Notes under the pieces: generated by a model | What the model was told of the DNA's origin: nothing | Databases searched by the model: none | What the model saw: only the letters and a program-made list of their open reading frames with translations | Translations under genes and position numbers: made by a program | From: Ramazzottius varieornatus | Lineage: Eukaryota; Tardigrada; Eutardigrada; Parachela; Ramazzottiidae | Direction: 5' to 3' | NCBI GenBank assembly: GCA_001949185.1 | Contig: BDGG01000001.1 | Location: forward strand, 6,844,325 to 6,908,324 | Length of the DNA stretch: 64,000 bases | In this document: piece by piece, positions 34,203-45,193 of the stretch | How the letters are laid out: every line of letters begins with the position of its first letter | Numbering within the stretch: the first letter of the stretch is position 1

Positions 34203-34210
34203 TGACGTCA
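34203..34210. promoter_or_regulatory. CRE-like palindrome TGACGTCA
   Basis: A second perfect site, about 255 bases before the FKBP14 start. Such sites bind CREB/ATF/XBP1-type factors; for an ER folding enzyme, stress control is an attractive but untested idea. Confidence 0.35.
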
Positions 34211-34461
34211 TTCCGGTCGACGTCTCTTAGAAATCTCTCTTTTCAATCAACTTGCTTGATTGAGTGTCGTCGTGGCCACTTGACCTTGCACGTAACACGG
34301 CAGCGGAAATACCTTCTTTCGATTTGCACTTGACTTCCGTTGCCACTTCTGGAGTACCGTCGGCTTCTGTTTTATTGAAACTGCAAGGTAAGTGTGACAA
34401 TCTCCTGGCTGAACCAGAACGCTGTCACGCTGATCGGATTTGTGCAGGTTGGCCCTAGAGA

Positions 34462-35330
34462 ATGTCGTCGTTGTGGCTGGTTTTGTGCGCTGCGCTCCTG
34501 CTGCTTGCCTCCGTGTTTGCTCAAGATGAAGAGCTCGGTGTGGAAGTCCTGGCCAAGCAAGAGAACTGTGACCGAGAAGCCAAGGAGGGAGACATGCTAA
34601 TGATGCATTATACGGGATACTTGGCCAAAGACAATACGAAATTCGATTCAAGGTGAATAGGATCGTTTGGTTTTCATCTGTTGCGCATGATATATATATC
34701 GCATTATGATCTTGGTTGTATTACATCTCGTGCCCGAAGAATGTGTCGTGACGTCATGGGTTGGTGTCACAGATTGTTTCACGGTTACTTTCATCCTTGT
34801 CCGCTCATTCCAGTCATGATCGTCAACAGCCTTTCACATTCGTCTTGGGTAAGGGACAAGTTATCAAAGGCTGGGATCAAGGCCTGATGGGTATGTGCAA
34901 AGGAGAGAAGAGGAAGCTGACGGTTCCACCGCATCTGGGCTACGGTGACCGGGGAGCTGGTGCCGTCATTCCAGGTGGAGCCACGCTCATCTTTGATACC
35001 GAGCTCGTGGATATCCAAGACGCCCCGCCGCAACAGAACATCTTCAAGCAGATCGACACTGACGAAGACAAGATTGTAAGCAAGGTCGAACTCTACAAGT
35101 TCATCGAAGGCCAGATTGCTCAAGCCAGGGAAGCTGGTCAGACCGCACCGGATATCAACACTGACAAGATCGTCGCGGAAATCCTGGAACATGAAGACGC
35201 TGACAAGGTAAAGTCCTGCTTAATCCTTCATCCCAGCTTCAGAGTCTCAGTTGGCTCATCGGGATATTTTCTTTAGGATGGTTTCATCTCCTTCGAAGAG
35301 TTCCGAGGACCAAAGCATGACGAACTCTAA
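34462..35330 (+). CDS. FKBP14: FKBP14-like ER peptidyl-prolyl isomerase
   Basis: Exons 34462-34652, 34814-35207 and 35277-35330 give 213 codons, 212 residues, almost the same length as vertebrate FKBP14. It has a signal peptide ([20 protein letters not shown]), one FKBP domain with binding-site residues ([46 protein letters not shown]), two EF-hands ([13 protein letters not shown] and the canonical [14 protein letters not shown]) and a C-terminal ER-retention signal HDEL. The family speeds proline isomerisation in collagen and other secretory proteins in the ER lumen. Neighbouring gene on the right converges with it. Confidence 0.96.
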
Positions 35331-35504
35331 CTTTGCTCAAATATATTCCATGGTTTTCGTTTGTCATCTTCTTTCCTTTTATACTATCATGTGTGTCATT
35401 TCCCGAGATCTTCCAAAGCTTTCTGTTTTTATTTGTGTCTTGGTTTCTTGTGAAGAGTGCCTTACTGGAAGTTGTGGTCGATTTTATACGGATGTTCGTC
35501 GTCT

Positions 35505-35510
35505 AATAAA
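35505..35510 (+). terminator. AATAAA polyadenylation signal of FKBP14
   Basis: Lies about 175 bases after the FKBP14 stop, just before the stop codon of the convergent folate-receptor-like gene, so the two transcripts probably end within or overlap each other. Confidence 0.5.
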
Positions 35511-35573
35511 GCTTTATACTCATGAGTTTCTCCCATTACTCCAACCAAGGGAACCGAGGAAGAACCACGAAAG

Positions 35574-36467
35574 TCATACGAATTGTCTAACGAAGACAAA
35601 CGTAAGGCAAAGGATGGCGACCAAGTTGGTATTGATGTACAGGCGGGATTCTGCTCGGCTGAAAGGAACAGCGTCAAATTTGTAACAGTCCTTCTCCGAG
35701 TCCACAACATCGAAAAAGTTATCTTTACAGAATCCTCCATCTTGTAACGTTTTGTCCTGTAAAAAAGCCGAGACGGAGTTTCAGGGCAAGTAGTTTGTTT
35801 CATGTATACTGTATACATGAGCAAGCTTCAGTGGAAGTCGCTTGTAATTCCTTAAGGTACGTACGACATGAGTCGCGAGCAAATGAATTGAGCCAGATCG
35901 TCACCTAAAGTGGCGCACCTTGTCAGTCTTATCGGCTTAACAGGTGCGCCACTTGAGAAAACGATGTGATTCGTTGCATTTGCCCACGTCCCATATTACG
36001 ATAAGACTACCGTAAATATGTCGCGAATCATTCTGTCTTCGAACCACGCATCAGCACAATGTTCGTAGATGGAATCACAAAACGAACGGCAGATGGTAGC
36101 TTTCCTGTAAAGACGGGACTCGTTAGAAAGGAAGGTCCTGAAGGCGGAAGTATAGTAGATATTACGTGCGGACTTACTCTCTGAACCAAATTTCCTGGTC
36201 GGGACTGCAGAAATAGCAGTTCAGATAGTTCAGCCGGTCTTCGCATTCCTTCGTCGCTCCGAAAAGCTTGAACATATCCGAGAAGACACTGGTCACTTCG
36301 GTCCGTTTACAGCAGGCTTTCTTCCCGAACCATGAACAGTTGGCGAGGTTGCCTTCGGGCTCTGCAATGCGATCCGCACCATAATACGGACAGAGCTGCG
36401 CTTCCGAGGTCTCCCACATACTGAACAGAAATAACGAGAGAAACAACAGCCATGTCGACTTATTCAT
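35574..36467 (-). CDS. Folate-receptor-like Cys-rich surface protein
   Basis: Exons 36178-36467, 36011-36104 and 35574-35756 give 189 codons, 188 residues. It has a signal peptide (STWLLFLSLFLFSMWETSEA), then a folate-receptor-type pattern of Cys: NCSWFGKKACC, LNYLNCYFCSPDQ, KATICRSFCDSIYEHCADAW, and GGFCKDNFFDVVDSEKDC. The C-terminus is hydrophobic (NLVAILCLTFVFV) and ends soon after, as expected for a GPI-anchor signal or a short membrane anchor. It is shorter than vertebrate folate receptors (~250) and lacks parts of the N-terminal half, so folate binding is not assured. The model rests on frame-consistent junctions and family Cys spacing. Confidence 0.82.
35907..35956. repeat. Hairpin repeat (GTGGCGCAC family)
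   Basis: Arms AAAGTGGCGCACCTTGT and ACAGGTGCGCCACTTGA in intron 2 of the folate-receptor-like gene. Confidence 0.85.
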
Positions 36468-36845
36468 CCTTCACATTGAAAGAATTATTGCTCATTAGGG
36501 AAGATATCTTTCCGAAAGGCACTTATGTCGAGTTTTCTGCGTTGTTCCGCAAGGAGTAACGGAACTTATGTGAACGAGTGTGATCGATAAATTCCACAGT
36601 AAGGAGGAAAACGCGACGGGCATCGATCGATATTATGTTACGGACCTCAGCCGTGTCATATTTACACCGTTGTATCGTGCTTCCGATGTGTCAAAGGGTG
36701 TCGCTTCATTGGGTCCCACACAAACCAAAAAAGCAGCTTCGAGATCCACAGTCGCGCAAGTAGAACTCATCAATGAACAAGAAAGAGCAGAGAGTCTTCA
36801 AAAGCGCCACTCTTACTCGAGGACAAACTTTTGAGAAAGAACATA

Positions 36846-38017
36846 TCATTTCGACCATTCCAAATTTTTCCACACAGAAATTTCTGCTTTCTTTAGTTTA
36901 ACTTCCACTTTGGGACCAGCCATCGTGACCTGTAAAAGGAATCTCGGTAAAAAACACCTGGCTGAAAACAAAAGAAAGTTGTTTACCTCCGAGTTTTCGA
37001 CGTCGATTATTCCGTCGAGCTCGAATTCTTTCTCGAAGACGCTTTGTCCAGCATCAAAGACGATCTTCACATGCAGCTTCACAGGGTTAGCTTCGACAAC
37101 ACTCTTCTCCGGAACAGAATTCTTGGCATAATAGTTTACGCTGACATGCGAACCCGTCTGGAACCAGTCGGTTCGACAAGCTGAGACCGATTTCATTTCC
37201 TCGTCGCTCTTTTTCCACACGTGCGTTCCTTGTTCGCATCCGGGCTGATTCATGAACTGGTCGAACTCGCTGGTCTTTCGCTGACAGCAACTCCAATACT
37301 TCATTCCTTCGTGAAATATAGGCACTCCTGGGTGGAACACACAAATCTCCGAGTTGCTGAGAGGAAAACAACATCTGTCATAACTCATGACCCCGATGAA
37401 ATGGCATTAAACCGCTGACACAGACGTATGACGTCATCGAACGATGCAGCGTGGAATGCATATATGTACGACTGCCCGACTAGAGTCACGACGTCCGAGT
37501 AATCAATCTAGTACATTCAATCAACTCACCTTTGTGCGCCAGCGAAAGCCTTCCCACAACCTCGATGCTGACACGCATCTCCAACTCGCACGCTATCCTT
37601 CGCGTCGCCTTTCCCCTTTTGCTGTGTTTCTTGGTTGCCAGCTTGTTCCTGAAGAGCCTTCCAAAGTGAAGGAGTGACTTCGGTCTTGAGTTTGGTCATT
37701 GGAGTTTGCGCATCCGGCCGAACAATCGGTGCACTTGGCTTCGGTGGCGCAACTGAGATGTCGGGGATGTCTACGGCTCTAGGCTTCTCTTTTTCAGGAG
37801 GTTTCTCCGGATTATGACGAGATATAGTACATCCTTTGTAGTTTAGGAATTCGGTGAAGTCCACCGAACGCTTCTTGCAGCAGGTCCATTCTTTGTAGGC
37901 GTCGTGGAAGTATGGCTCACCTGGGTGGAAGGTACAGGCTCCGGCGTAGTTGTCCTTGTCCATGAACTTCTTGGCACATCCTTTGTTATAGCAGAACAGC
38001 TCAGTGGCGTCCGACAT
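36846..38017 (-). CDS. CHORDC1: CHORD and CS domain protein (CHORDC1/morgana)
   Basis: Exons 37530-38017, 36987-37356 and 36846-36929 give 314 codons, 313 residues (vertebrate protein ~330). Two zinc-binding CHORD domains are visible: the first from CYNKGCAKKF to YKGC, the second from CQHRGCGKAF to QPGCEQGTH, each with the FHPGxPxFHxxxKxWxCC core. A CS (p23-like) domain follows (residues ~215-300, KLHVKIVFD ... VEVKLKKAE). Family members are HSP90 co-chaperones that affect centrosome duplication and stress responses. The start is the first ATG, directly before the first CHORD. Confidence 0.96.
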
Positions 38018-38130
38018 TTCTGTTTGGAGAAGATATTTACGACAAAGACGGGATTAGTCTGGGAAAAGAACGGCTGCGGCCGCTGGGTGGTTGCATCCCA
38101 GCGCATGCACAGCTGACAGCTCCGCCCAGC

Positions 38131-38138
38131 TGACGTCA
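38131..38138. promoter_or_regulatory. CRE-like palindrome TGACGTCA upstream of CHORDC1
   Basis: A perfect site about 115 bases before the CHORDC1 start codon; candidate bZIP-factor site only. Confidence 0.3.
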
Positions 38139-38469
38139 ATGGGCGACGCGCTGATGATTTCACTTCCGGTGGAACCAGTGACCAGTCCCTTCCTCAGGTG
38201 TTGATTCCGACGGTTCTGTCCTACCGTTTTCAGCGACTTTCGATTGCAGACGAGTCCGACACCTTGCATGCAAACGAGGCTTGACGTGAATCTGTCATCC
38301 CTAATATGAATTTCTCTGCTCCGCTCGACATAGCTGTCTGCTTTGTCAAGCTTCGTACAAGAGTGCCACGGGAGATGTGCAGAAGAGCCAGCATTGACGA
38401 GCTGAAATCCGGAGGTACTTCAACGTGATCAAGCGATAATGTCAACTTTCGGTTGAGTTTTTTTGTGGC

Positions 38470-39015
38470 GTTGAGACTAAATGCTGCTGGTGAAGGTGTG
38501 GAAGTTCATCGTGTTTGGAATGAGGCTCTTGAATGAAGGGAGCGGAGTGCTGGATATGGAGTCTCTCAAAAGTCACTTGGCGATTGCGCATAACGAGCAC
38601 CTGCTGGTCGGTCCGAAGACAGCTACTTAGCCTATGATGAACTGTCGATGAATTTGGACTCGGCTGCCAGAGTACTCGAACAGCTAACGGGTATTCCGGA
38701 GGACCTGTCTCGAGTGGAACGTATTACAAAGGAATGGGGATCCCGAACGACGAGTTTATGTGGAGGTGTAATTTTGTTGGTTCAGCCATCGATAGTTTGG
38801 AACTTTCATGTGTAATCTTCTGGAAGTCAATTTTAGGGCGCTTATTGTCTGTATGTTTGTTCGAGGGTTCGGAGAATATTAGCGTGGATCGTCTGGTCGA
38901 GAAGACAGGGGAAACTAGGCGCCGAATCATGGATGTGCAAGAGCAGCTGTACAGTACGATAATATTCTGGAGACGACGGAAAGCTCGAACACCTCGAAGT
39001 AAAACACTCCAGTAG
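38470..39015 (+). pseudogene. Unassigned coding-like stretch, frame broken
   Basis: Three pieces look like protein: LNEGSGVLDMESLKSHLAIA (~38525-38590), SYLAYDELSMNLDSAARVLE with QLTGIPEDLSRVERITKEWG (~38618-38745) and SENISVDRLVEKTGETRRR (~38870-38935). They are in different frames without obvious introns. It may be a decayed gene or a short gene with introns I did not resolve. I do not recognise the family. Confidence 0.35.
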
Positions 39016-39412
39016 CGTAATGTCCAGTGTGCTGCACCAGGTAACTGCACCATACTACTGTAGTTCGGTAAGTCCGAAGTTCGAGCTGATCCTACGATCA
39101 TTAAAAAATGATTTTCGCCTTAACCGCGACAATGCCGCGCACTTATTTTGTTCTATTGTATTCGATTACGAGTCTCCTTCTTGGGATCTTCAATAGATCA
39201 ATAGACGTCCTGACCACGGTAAAAGAACCAGTTCAATTTTATTGTCGGCTGACAGTTCACACGTGAAATTTGTTGTAAATAATAAAATACAGAGAAAACA
39301 TGCCAGCGTACAAAGAAGGGCTGTTGTACAAGAGGACGAGTATATGCTCGACTCAACTGCTCTGTGCTTGACATTCTATGAAAACAGCAGAGTGAGATAG
39401 ATTTGAATGTCG

Positions 39413-40789
39413 CTAGTATTTCTTTTCGCGACTCGAGGACCGCGACTTCCTTCGCCACCTTTGTCCATCCTCGTCTTTACCTGACTTTCCTTCTCGCTGT
39501 TCACGACCGCTTCTCCTGGACCCAGAATCCCCATCTCGTCTTCTCTCTTCGTGGCCATCGTCTCCATTCAGTCCATCACGCGTCCTTCGCCGGTCGCTCT
39601 CGCGAACCTGGCTGACTTGATCCAAGAGCCTTGCATCCGCCACCACTTTGTAGTCGTGGTACCGGTCGTTATTAATGTACTTTCCGGCCTTGGTGTACTC
39701 CCTTTCCGAGATTTCGGCCAGGTGCGCACCAGGAACAGTAACAACTCTTTTCTCCTCCCCGACAGTCTGGATCGACCATCGGTCGGTTTCCATATCGATG
39801 CTGACCACCTTCCCCACTCGGTTCTCGTGCCTTCCTTCAACAATTCTAACAAAAGACCCAACCTGCATCGTCTTCTTCTCTTCTTGTTTATCCTGGGATG
39901 AACCTAAAACACATCAAAGAAAATTAGTCTTCATTCGTAGGATAGAGTGCAAGGCGTAGGAAGGGCATGCATTCTCAGGTCAACTGGCGCACAACGCCAG
40001 TGGAAAAGCTTTTTCCACCGGCACGTCCATTGTGTCATGCGCAGTTGGCCTGAATGGTATAACATAAAGCTGATTTTCCTCAATAAGAATATCACGGAGT
40101 ATCACGAACTACGAGAGCTAACCTTCGCTGGAGTCTCTCTTCTTCTTGTCATTCTTTGGGGTGGCGCCCAATCCAAGGCCTCTTGGACGCATATGGACCT
40201 CGTAAGGCTTGGTGGAAACTTTGTTGGTCTTGCCAATGCCACGTTCAGGCTTCCATCCCATTCCTCGTAACAGAGCCAAGCCATACTTCTCTACAGGAAT
40301 CATCTCGTAATCCTCCATCGTCGATTCCTCCGCTCTGAGATCAACGTTGAGCTTCTCTTCGGTCTCGAAGCCTTGGGGAAGACGATTCTGCATCCAGAGG
40401 GGAATTTCTGTCAAGGACATGTCATGGACCATCTCGTCAACTTCTTTCAATTCTCTGGCTTCTTTCAGGATGGCATCTGCTGCCGCAGCGTCTTCAGGGT
40501 TGAGTGAAGGTTGTGGGGCTGAAGTAGCCGCAGTGGAGAGAGAAGGAGTGCTGTGGCTTGTCCATTTGTTGTGGCGGATGAGAGGAATAACCAGATCGTC
40601 GACAGGCTGTCTCGTGGATGAATGCTCGAGATCTTCGGAGGAAGTGATGAGCTGGTGCGTTCCTTGCCTCACATCTTCCGATCTGAATGAAGAGCTAGAA
40701 GGGACTTTGATTTTGCTCTCGAGTTTTTTAGAGAAACTAAATACCATTTTGGTGCCAGTCGTCGTGGTTGAATCTTCTCCTGTTGCCAT
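39413..40789 (-). CDS. GPKOW: GPKOW-like G-patch/KOW splicing factor
   Basis: Two exons (40123-40789 and 39413-39903) give 386 codons, 385 residues. It begins MATGEDSTTTTGTKMVFSFS; the MVFSFSKK start region is typical. The G-patch is clear (YGLALLRGMGWKPERGIGK ... RPRGLGLGA, ~residues 170-215). One KOW motif follows (VGSFVRIVEGRHENRVGKV), then an Arg/Asp/Ser-rich tail. Vertebrate GPKOW (~476) has two KOW motifs; only one is seen here. The family (yeast Spp2, plant MOS2) works with the DHX16/Prp2 helicase in spliceosome activation. The acceptor at 39904 was chosen because the nearer AG would bring a stop into frame. Confidence 0.92.
39981..40003. repeat. Short hairpin-repeat relic
   Basis: CAACTGGCGCAC followed by a shortened right arm (CGCCAGTGG) in the GPKOW intron. 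Confidence 0.4.
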
Positions 40790-41616
40790 CTTCCCCAGCA
40801 GATATCCAACTACGTCAAAAACTCCTTCCCCCAACTACGGCAGATCCGTTCTTCTTCCCGAAGAGGCTGGAGAAACACTAGCTAACGATCGTCAAAGACA
40901 AGATAGAATCTGGTGAAACTGAAATCGCGTTTCTTCGTCGACGACGTCGAGGAGAAGAAAAGAAAATGAATTATTTTTTGGAGACGAGAAATTTCAGCCT
41001 GCTGTGCCGTAACTTCCGTAGCAATCCGTACAGTTCCGTCCTGTCTCGGACTCTCGGTACAGTAATAATCCTCACTTCTATAAGACGTCACTCGCAGAGA
41101 TGTTTAGTAGGGAGTGTGCGGTGAGCTATAGATTCACTTCCGGAAACGCAAATTACCGTAGAAAAAAACCCAAAGAGACCAGCCCACAACACGGCAAGTT
41201 GTCACGTGGTGTTTTGATGACATATTCGTATGCCAGTCTGCCAGACGCAAGCCACCAACTATCGGCGTGTAGAAATCGCATCTGTGACATCTTATAGAAA
41301 TTGGGAGTATTACTGTACACCGATTCAACTGAACCGCCGGATCGCCCAGTCGATCTCCCAATCGGTGACATGGCCCGGTCGACCATAAATCCATGTTTCA
41401 AGTTGCGATGGCAAGGTGAACGGTACATTCATAGCTCTGCTAAGCGAAACTTCGGACTTTCTGCGGAACGGACCATGTGAGCAAATTGTAAATTTGTAAT
41501 CCCATTTTTCTCGCCAGACGGTCAGACAGTTCGCGAGTTTTCTCAGGTTTTCGACTTCTGTTCTGGTGGTGTTATCCCGGTTCATCTGTTACTGGATTCA
41601 TCTTGGAATAGCAACA
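40790..41616. other. Space between divergent GPKOW and RPL36A genes
   Basis: Presumably contains both promoters; no further gene is supported. Confidence 0.5.
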
Positions 41617-42301
41617 ATGGTAAGTGCATCCTACACAACCTAGGTCATAGATTGGAGAGAAGACAATGCTGTCTGTAATATGCAATGCTTACAGGTGAAC
41701 ATTCCGAAAACCCGGCGGACGTTCTGTAAGGGAAAGAAGTGCAAGAAACACACTCTCCAGAAGGTCACTCAATACAAGAGAGGAAAGGAGTCTGAGTATG
41801 CCCAAGGTGAGGTTCGATGTTTTCGAAAAGAAAACTGGGATGATGTAATTGTGATAGTCCCATGAGGAATCTGGTCCGATTCCCATCGGGCATTCGCTGT
41901 TTTATCAGTCAATCAATTCACTGATAGCTGATAGTTTGGCTTGTGGATTTTATACCGGTTGATTGGGTTATTGATTGGCCTTCTTGGCGTTGCTTGCAGG
42001 TCGTCGCCGATACAACCGGAAACAGAGAGGTTATGGTGGTCAGACGAAACCTATCTTGCGAAAGAAGGCTAAGACTACCAAGAAAATTGTGCTAAAGATG
42101 GAATGCACCGAGTGCAAGACGAGGAAACAGCTGGCCATCAAGAGGTGTAAGCATTTCGAGTTGGGAGGAGATAAGAAGAGAAAGGTACGTTTCTTTTCGG
42201 AGTATCCTTCCTCGGCAGTCGGTTCTATGCCTTCCGGAGGTCACACCTGTTCTAATGAGGATTGTTTCTTATTTTTACAGGGTCAAGTCATCCAGTTTTA
42301 A
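41617..42301 (+). CDS. RPL36A: Ribosomal protein eL42 (RPL36A)
   Basis: Exons 41617-41619, 41695-41806, 42000-42184 and 42281-42301 give 107 codons, 106 residues, the usual length. The protein reads [20 protein letters not shown] and ends KGQVIQF; the zinc-binding Cys pairs are C12/C17-type (FCKGKKC) and MECTECK...KRC. It sits near the ribosomal E site of the large subunit, and GGQTKP is conserved. The first coding exon is only the ATG, a common ribosomal-protein arrangement that couples the start codon to the first splice donor. Confidence 0.97.
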
Positions 42302-42727
42302 ACTGCTCTTCCTTCCTGTTTTACACTTCTCCACTGGCTGATATGTCCGCAGAATGTTCTGAATTCTTACTTCTTGAATAATTCGATTGTTGCTGGATAT
42401 GAACCACTCCGTAACTTTGCTCCAGAATCGTGGATACATCGCTTCTTTTCTATTAACGTGAAATAGTTAGAATACTTCTGTGGAGAACATCTGGCGAGCG
42501 AGGAAAATAAAAAATGAGCTACAGCAAGACACTCGTCGCTGAAATGCGTTCCAGCTCCCGACAAACTATTTCGTTTCAAATGACAGCTCAGGAAACATGA
42601 GTAAGAACAGTATTTCAAAGTGGCCGTTTATAAACCGAAAGCAAATAAGGTGAATAACGCATTGTACGGAAACGGAAAGAAAATCAAAAATGAGTGGATA
42701 ACAAATTCTTGCTAACAAAAACAACAG
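42302..42727. other. 3' space between convergent RPL36A and HDAC3
   Basis: Contains the 3' ends of both genes; nothing else supported. Confidence 0.5.
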
Positions 42728-44308
42728 CTAGCCGACGTCCATCATCATCTCATCCGCTCCATACATCCCTTCCGACTTGGGTGAGGAGTTCTCCAGATCT
42801 TCATTGTCATCGTTAGCCAGCGCGTCAACACTGAGAAGCTCTGGCGGAACGTCGTGCATCTGGACACTGGGTGAATGCATCAGGTTCCTCATGTTCTCAT
42901 GAACATATCGGACTATCGACTCCATATACTGCCTAGTATTCTGGTTCTCTGTCGTCTGAAGTTCAGGATAAAGTGTAAAGTCTGGTCGGAAAGCTTCGAA
43001 ATACTCGGTAATAGGCAACTCATTCGACAATTCCTCACCGACCAATAAGGAGGTTTCGTGTGTCCAACACCTGGCCACATTCCTTACCGTGTATCCCCCA
43101 CCACCCAGGACCAACAGTGGGAGGTTGTACGCCTTCATGTATTCTACACACTTGCCATGGCCTTTGATACTCAAAGAAAAGCTGCCTAACCTATCACCGC
43201 CCAAAGAGTCAGCGCCACATTGTAAGACGATGGCGGAAGGCTGGAATACCTGCATGATTCTGCTCATGCTGGGCTTGAAAACTTCCTCCAGGTAGTGGTG
43301 ATCGTCGATACCTTGCTTCAAAGGAACGTTCACCGAGTAATATTTACCACAGTCAGCGCCTAGCTCGTACATATCACCCGTTCCTGGAAAGAAACGTTCG
43401 CCGTAACGGTGAAAACTGACCGTCATGACGCGGTCGCAAAGGTAGAAGGCTTCTTGGACGCCATCGCCGTGGTGAATGTCGATGTCGATGTAGAGGACGC
43501 GCTGGTGGTACCGAAGAAGCTCAAGGATGGCAAGGACGATGTCGTTGACGTAACAAAAACCGGAAGCTTCCACCTTTTTCGCGTGATGAAGACCACCTGC
43601 CCAGTTGACGGCAATGTCGTGAGATCCTACAAACAAATCAAGAACAGTCAGGCCAGCGATAATGTAGTCGCCTGGAACAATCAAACCAAGCAAATCAATC
43701 TCAAAACTAACTATTGAGGATCGCATCCATGACGTCTTCAAGCGCGAAGGCAGAAATCGCGGAGCACATCTGGACGTTGATCGACATACCACATGACGTC
43801 ATGCGTGTCTATCGCAGGAAATTTCCGTACCTGTGTTCAATGTCCTGGCTCCGTCCAAAGATCCTCCCGTGTATATCGAGCAGTACTCCAGCAGACCTGG
43901 GAACACGGGGCAGTCATCTCCCACGTTAAACTGTTGTACCGGGACTCCCATCTTAATGAATTCGGGCAGAGAGGCTGGGGTGACGGAGGAAAGGAATTTG
44001 ATGTATTCTTTCGAGTGAAACTTCTCCATGTCAATTTGCGAAGCTTTGTGAGGACGGTAAACGTCGAGATGCTCTTCGAGCCCATAATTCACGACTAGAG
44101 AATGGGTCAGGGCCAGTCGATGGGGCTTCATAGGATGGTTTGGTCCGTAGTGGAAGTTTCCAATGCAGGGATCATGGAAGTAAGCAACTCGCTTCCGTCC
44201 TTTGTTCCGTACGCTGAAAAGATGCATTTTGTCCTTCTCCGATCGTGGTTCCGATTCCGCTGATCCAGATGCCTTTCCATTCTCACGCGTCTCCAGAAAA
44301 TTGGGCAT
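42728..44308 (-). CDS. HDAC3: Class I histone deacetylase HDAC3
   Basis: Two exons (43831-44308 and 42728-43626) give 459 codons, 458 residues. Catalytic features are all present: [20 protein letters not shown] (active-site His pair), DIDIHHGDG (zinc ligands Asp/His), [13 protein letters not shown] (zinc Asp) and [14 protein letters not shown] (transition-state Tyr). The Met-Lys-Pro-His-Arg region near the N-terminus is HDAC3-like. HDAC3 is the catalytic subunit of NCoR/SMRT corepressor complexes in the nucleus. The first ATG adds about 53 residues before VAYFHDP; the internal Met ([10 protein letters not shown]) would give the usual length and may be the true start. Confidence 0.95.
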
Positions 44309-44516
44309 GGTTCCCAACAATTCAGCACGAAAGCTTCGGGATGACACAGAACCTGGAATTGCTGGAAGCTCAAGACTTCTGTGCTTTTAATAATTCACTG
44401 CGTAAGTCAACTAGAGCACTGGGGCCGCAGGTCCAAAAGTACGCTGTAACTGTGCTGCGCACATTACCAGGGCGCTGTACGCTGCGCTAGAGCACGGAAT
44501 CTGGCCGCATGCGCTG
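44186..44516. repeat. Segment duplicated at 44863-45193
   Basis: This 331-base stretch covers the HDAC3 start region and part of an upstream element. By eye it is identical to 44863-45193, 677 bases away. Confidence 0.9.
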
Positions 44517-44812
44517 TACTGCACTGCAGCTGTACTGTGCTGCAGCACGTGAACTGACAATGTTTGTGCGGCACAGCACAGCATACAGCAGAAAGCCATA
44601 GACCACCGCGCAGATGCACCTACCGAAAACTAACAGAAACTACAGTTTTGGGTATCCCAACGTCAGCCGTCTCAGCTTTGCCGCACTTTAGGGCAACGTT
44701 CTCCAGGTTGACTACCAATTTCGCTGACTGAATTACAAACCACGTCAATACATCGGCGTTCCGCGCAGTTGCACCAGGTCAACGTGCATCTGCAGCACAG
44801 CTGCTTAGCCAC
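44406..44812. mobile_element. Inverted-repeat element upstream of HDAC3, cut by the gap
   Basis: The left end (AACTAGAGCACTGGGGCCGC) is the same as in the copy starting near 45083. The right end before the gap (ACCAGGTCAACGTGCATC, GCAGCACAGCTGC) resembles the opposite strand of it. The interior differs from the second copy at many positions. Confidence 0.5.
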
Positions 44813-44862
44813 NNNNNNNNNNNNNNNNNNNNNNNNNNNNNNNNNNNNNNNNNNNNNNNNNN
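44813..44862. other. Assembly gap of 50 N
   Basis: Exactly 50 undetermined bases, a placeholder size rather than a measured one. It lies between the two copies of the HDAC3 5' end. Confidence 1.
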
Positions 44863-45193
44863 AACTCGCTTCCGTCCTTTGTTCCGTACGCTGAAAAGAT
44901 GCATTTTGTCCTTCTCCGATCGTGGTTCCGATTCCGCTGATCCAGATGCCTTTCCATTCTCACGCGTCTCCAGAAAATTGGGCATGGTTCCCAACAATTC
45001 AGCACGAAAGCTTCGGGATGACACAGAACCTGGAATTGCTGGAAGCTCAAGACTTCTGTGCTTTTAATAATTCACTGCGTAAGTCAACTAGAGCACTGGG
45101 GCCGCAGGTCCAAAAGTACGCTGTAACTGTGCTGCGCACATTACCAGGGCGCTGTACGCTGCGCTAGAGCACGGAATCTGGCCGCATGCGCTG
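44863..45193 (-). pseudogene. Second copy of the HDAC3 5' end
   Basis: It encodes the same N-terminal residues as HDAC3 (from [10 protein letters not shown] to KGRKRV) and then runs into the N gap, so no catalytic part is present. Most likely an assembly duplication (for example two haplotypes joined in tandem), less likely a real partial duplication. Confidence 0.75.

Larger units (their letters stand above)
32966..34461. other. Intergenic region upstream of FKBP14
   Basis: No complete gene is supported. One exon-like piece (about 33575-33617, flanked by AG and GTGAG, reading LQDSVFPEIKRMTQ) has no partner I can join. The last part holds the FKBP14 5' flank. Confidence 0.4.

Noticed and set aside
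38470-38630. A short complete frame (MLLVKVWKF...) as a genuine small protein
   Set aside because: Homology-like sequence continues in another frame past its stop, so the short frame is more likely a piece of something broken or spliced.
44863-45193. A second HDAC gene
   Set aside because: Only the N-terminal segment is present and it is identical to HDAC3; the gap and identity point to assembly duplication.
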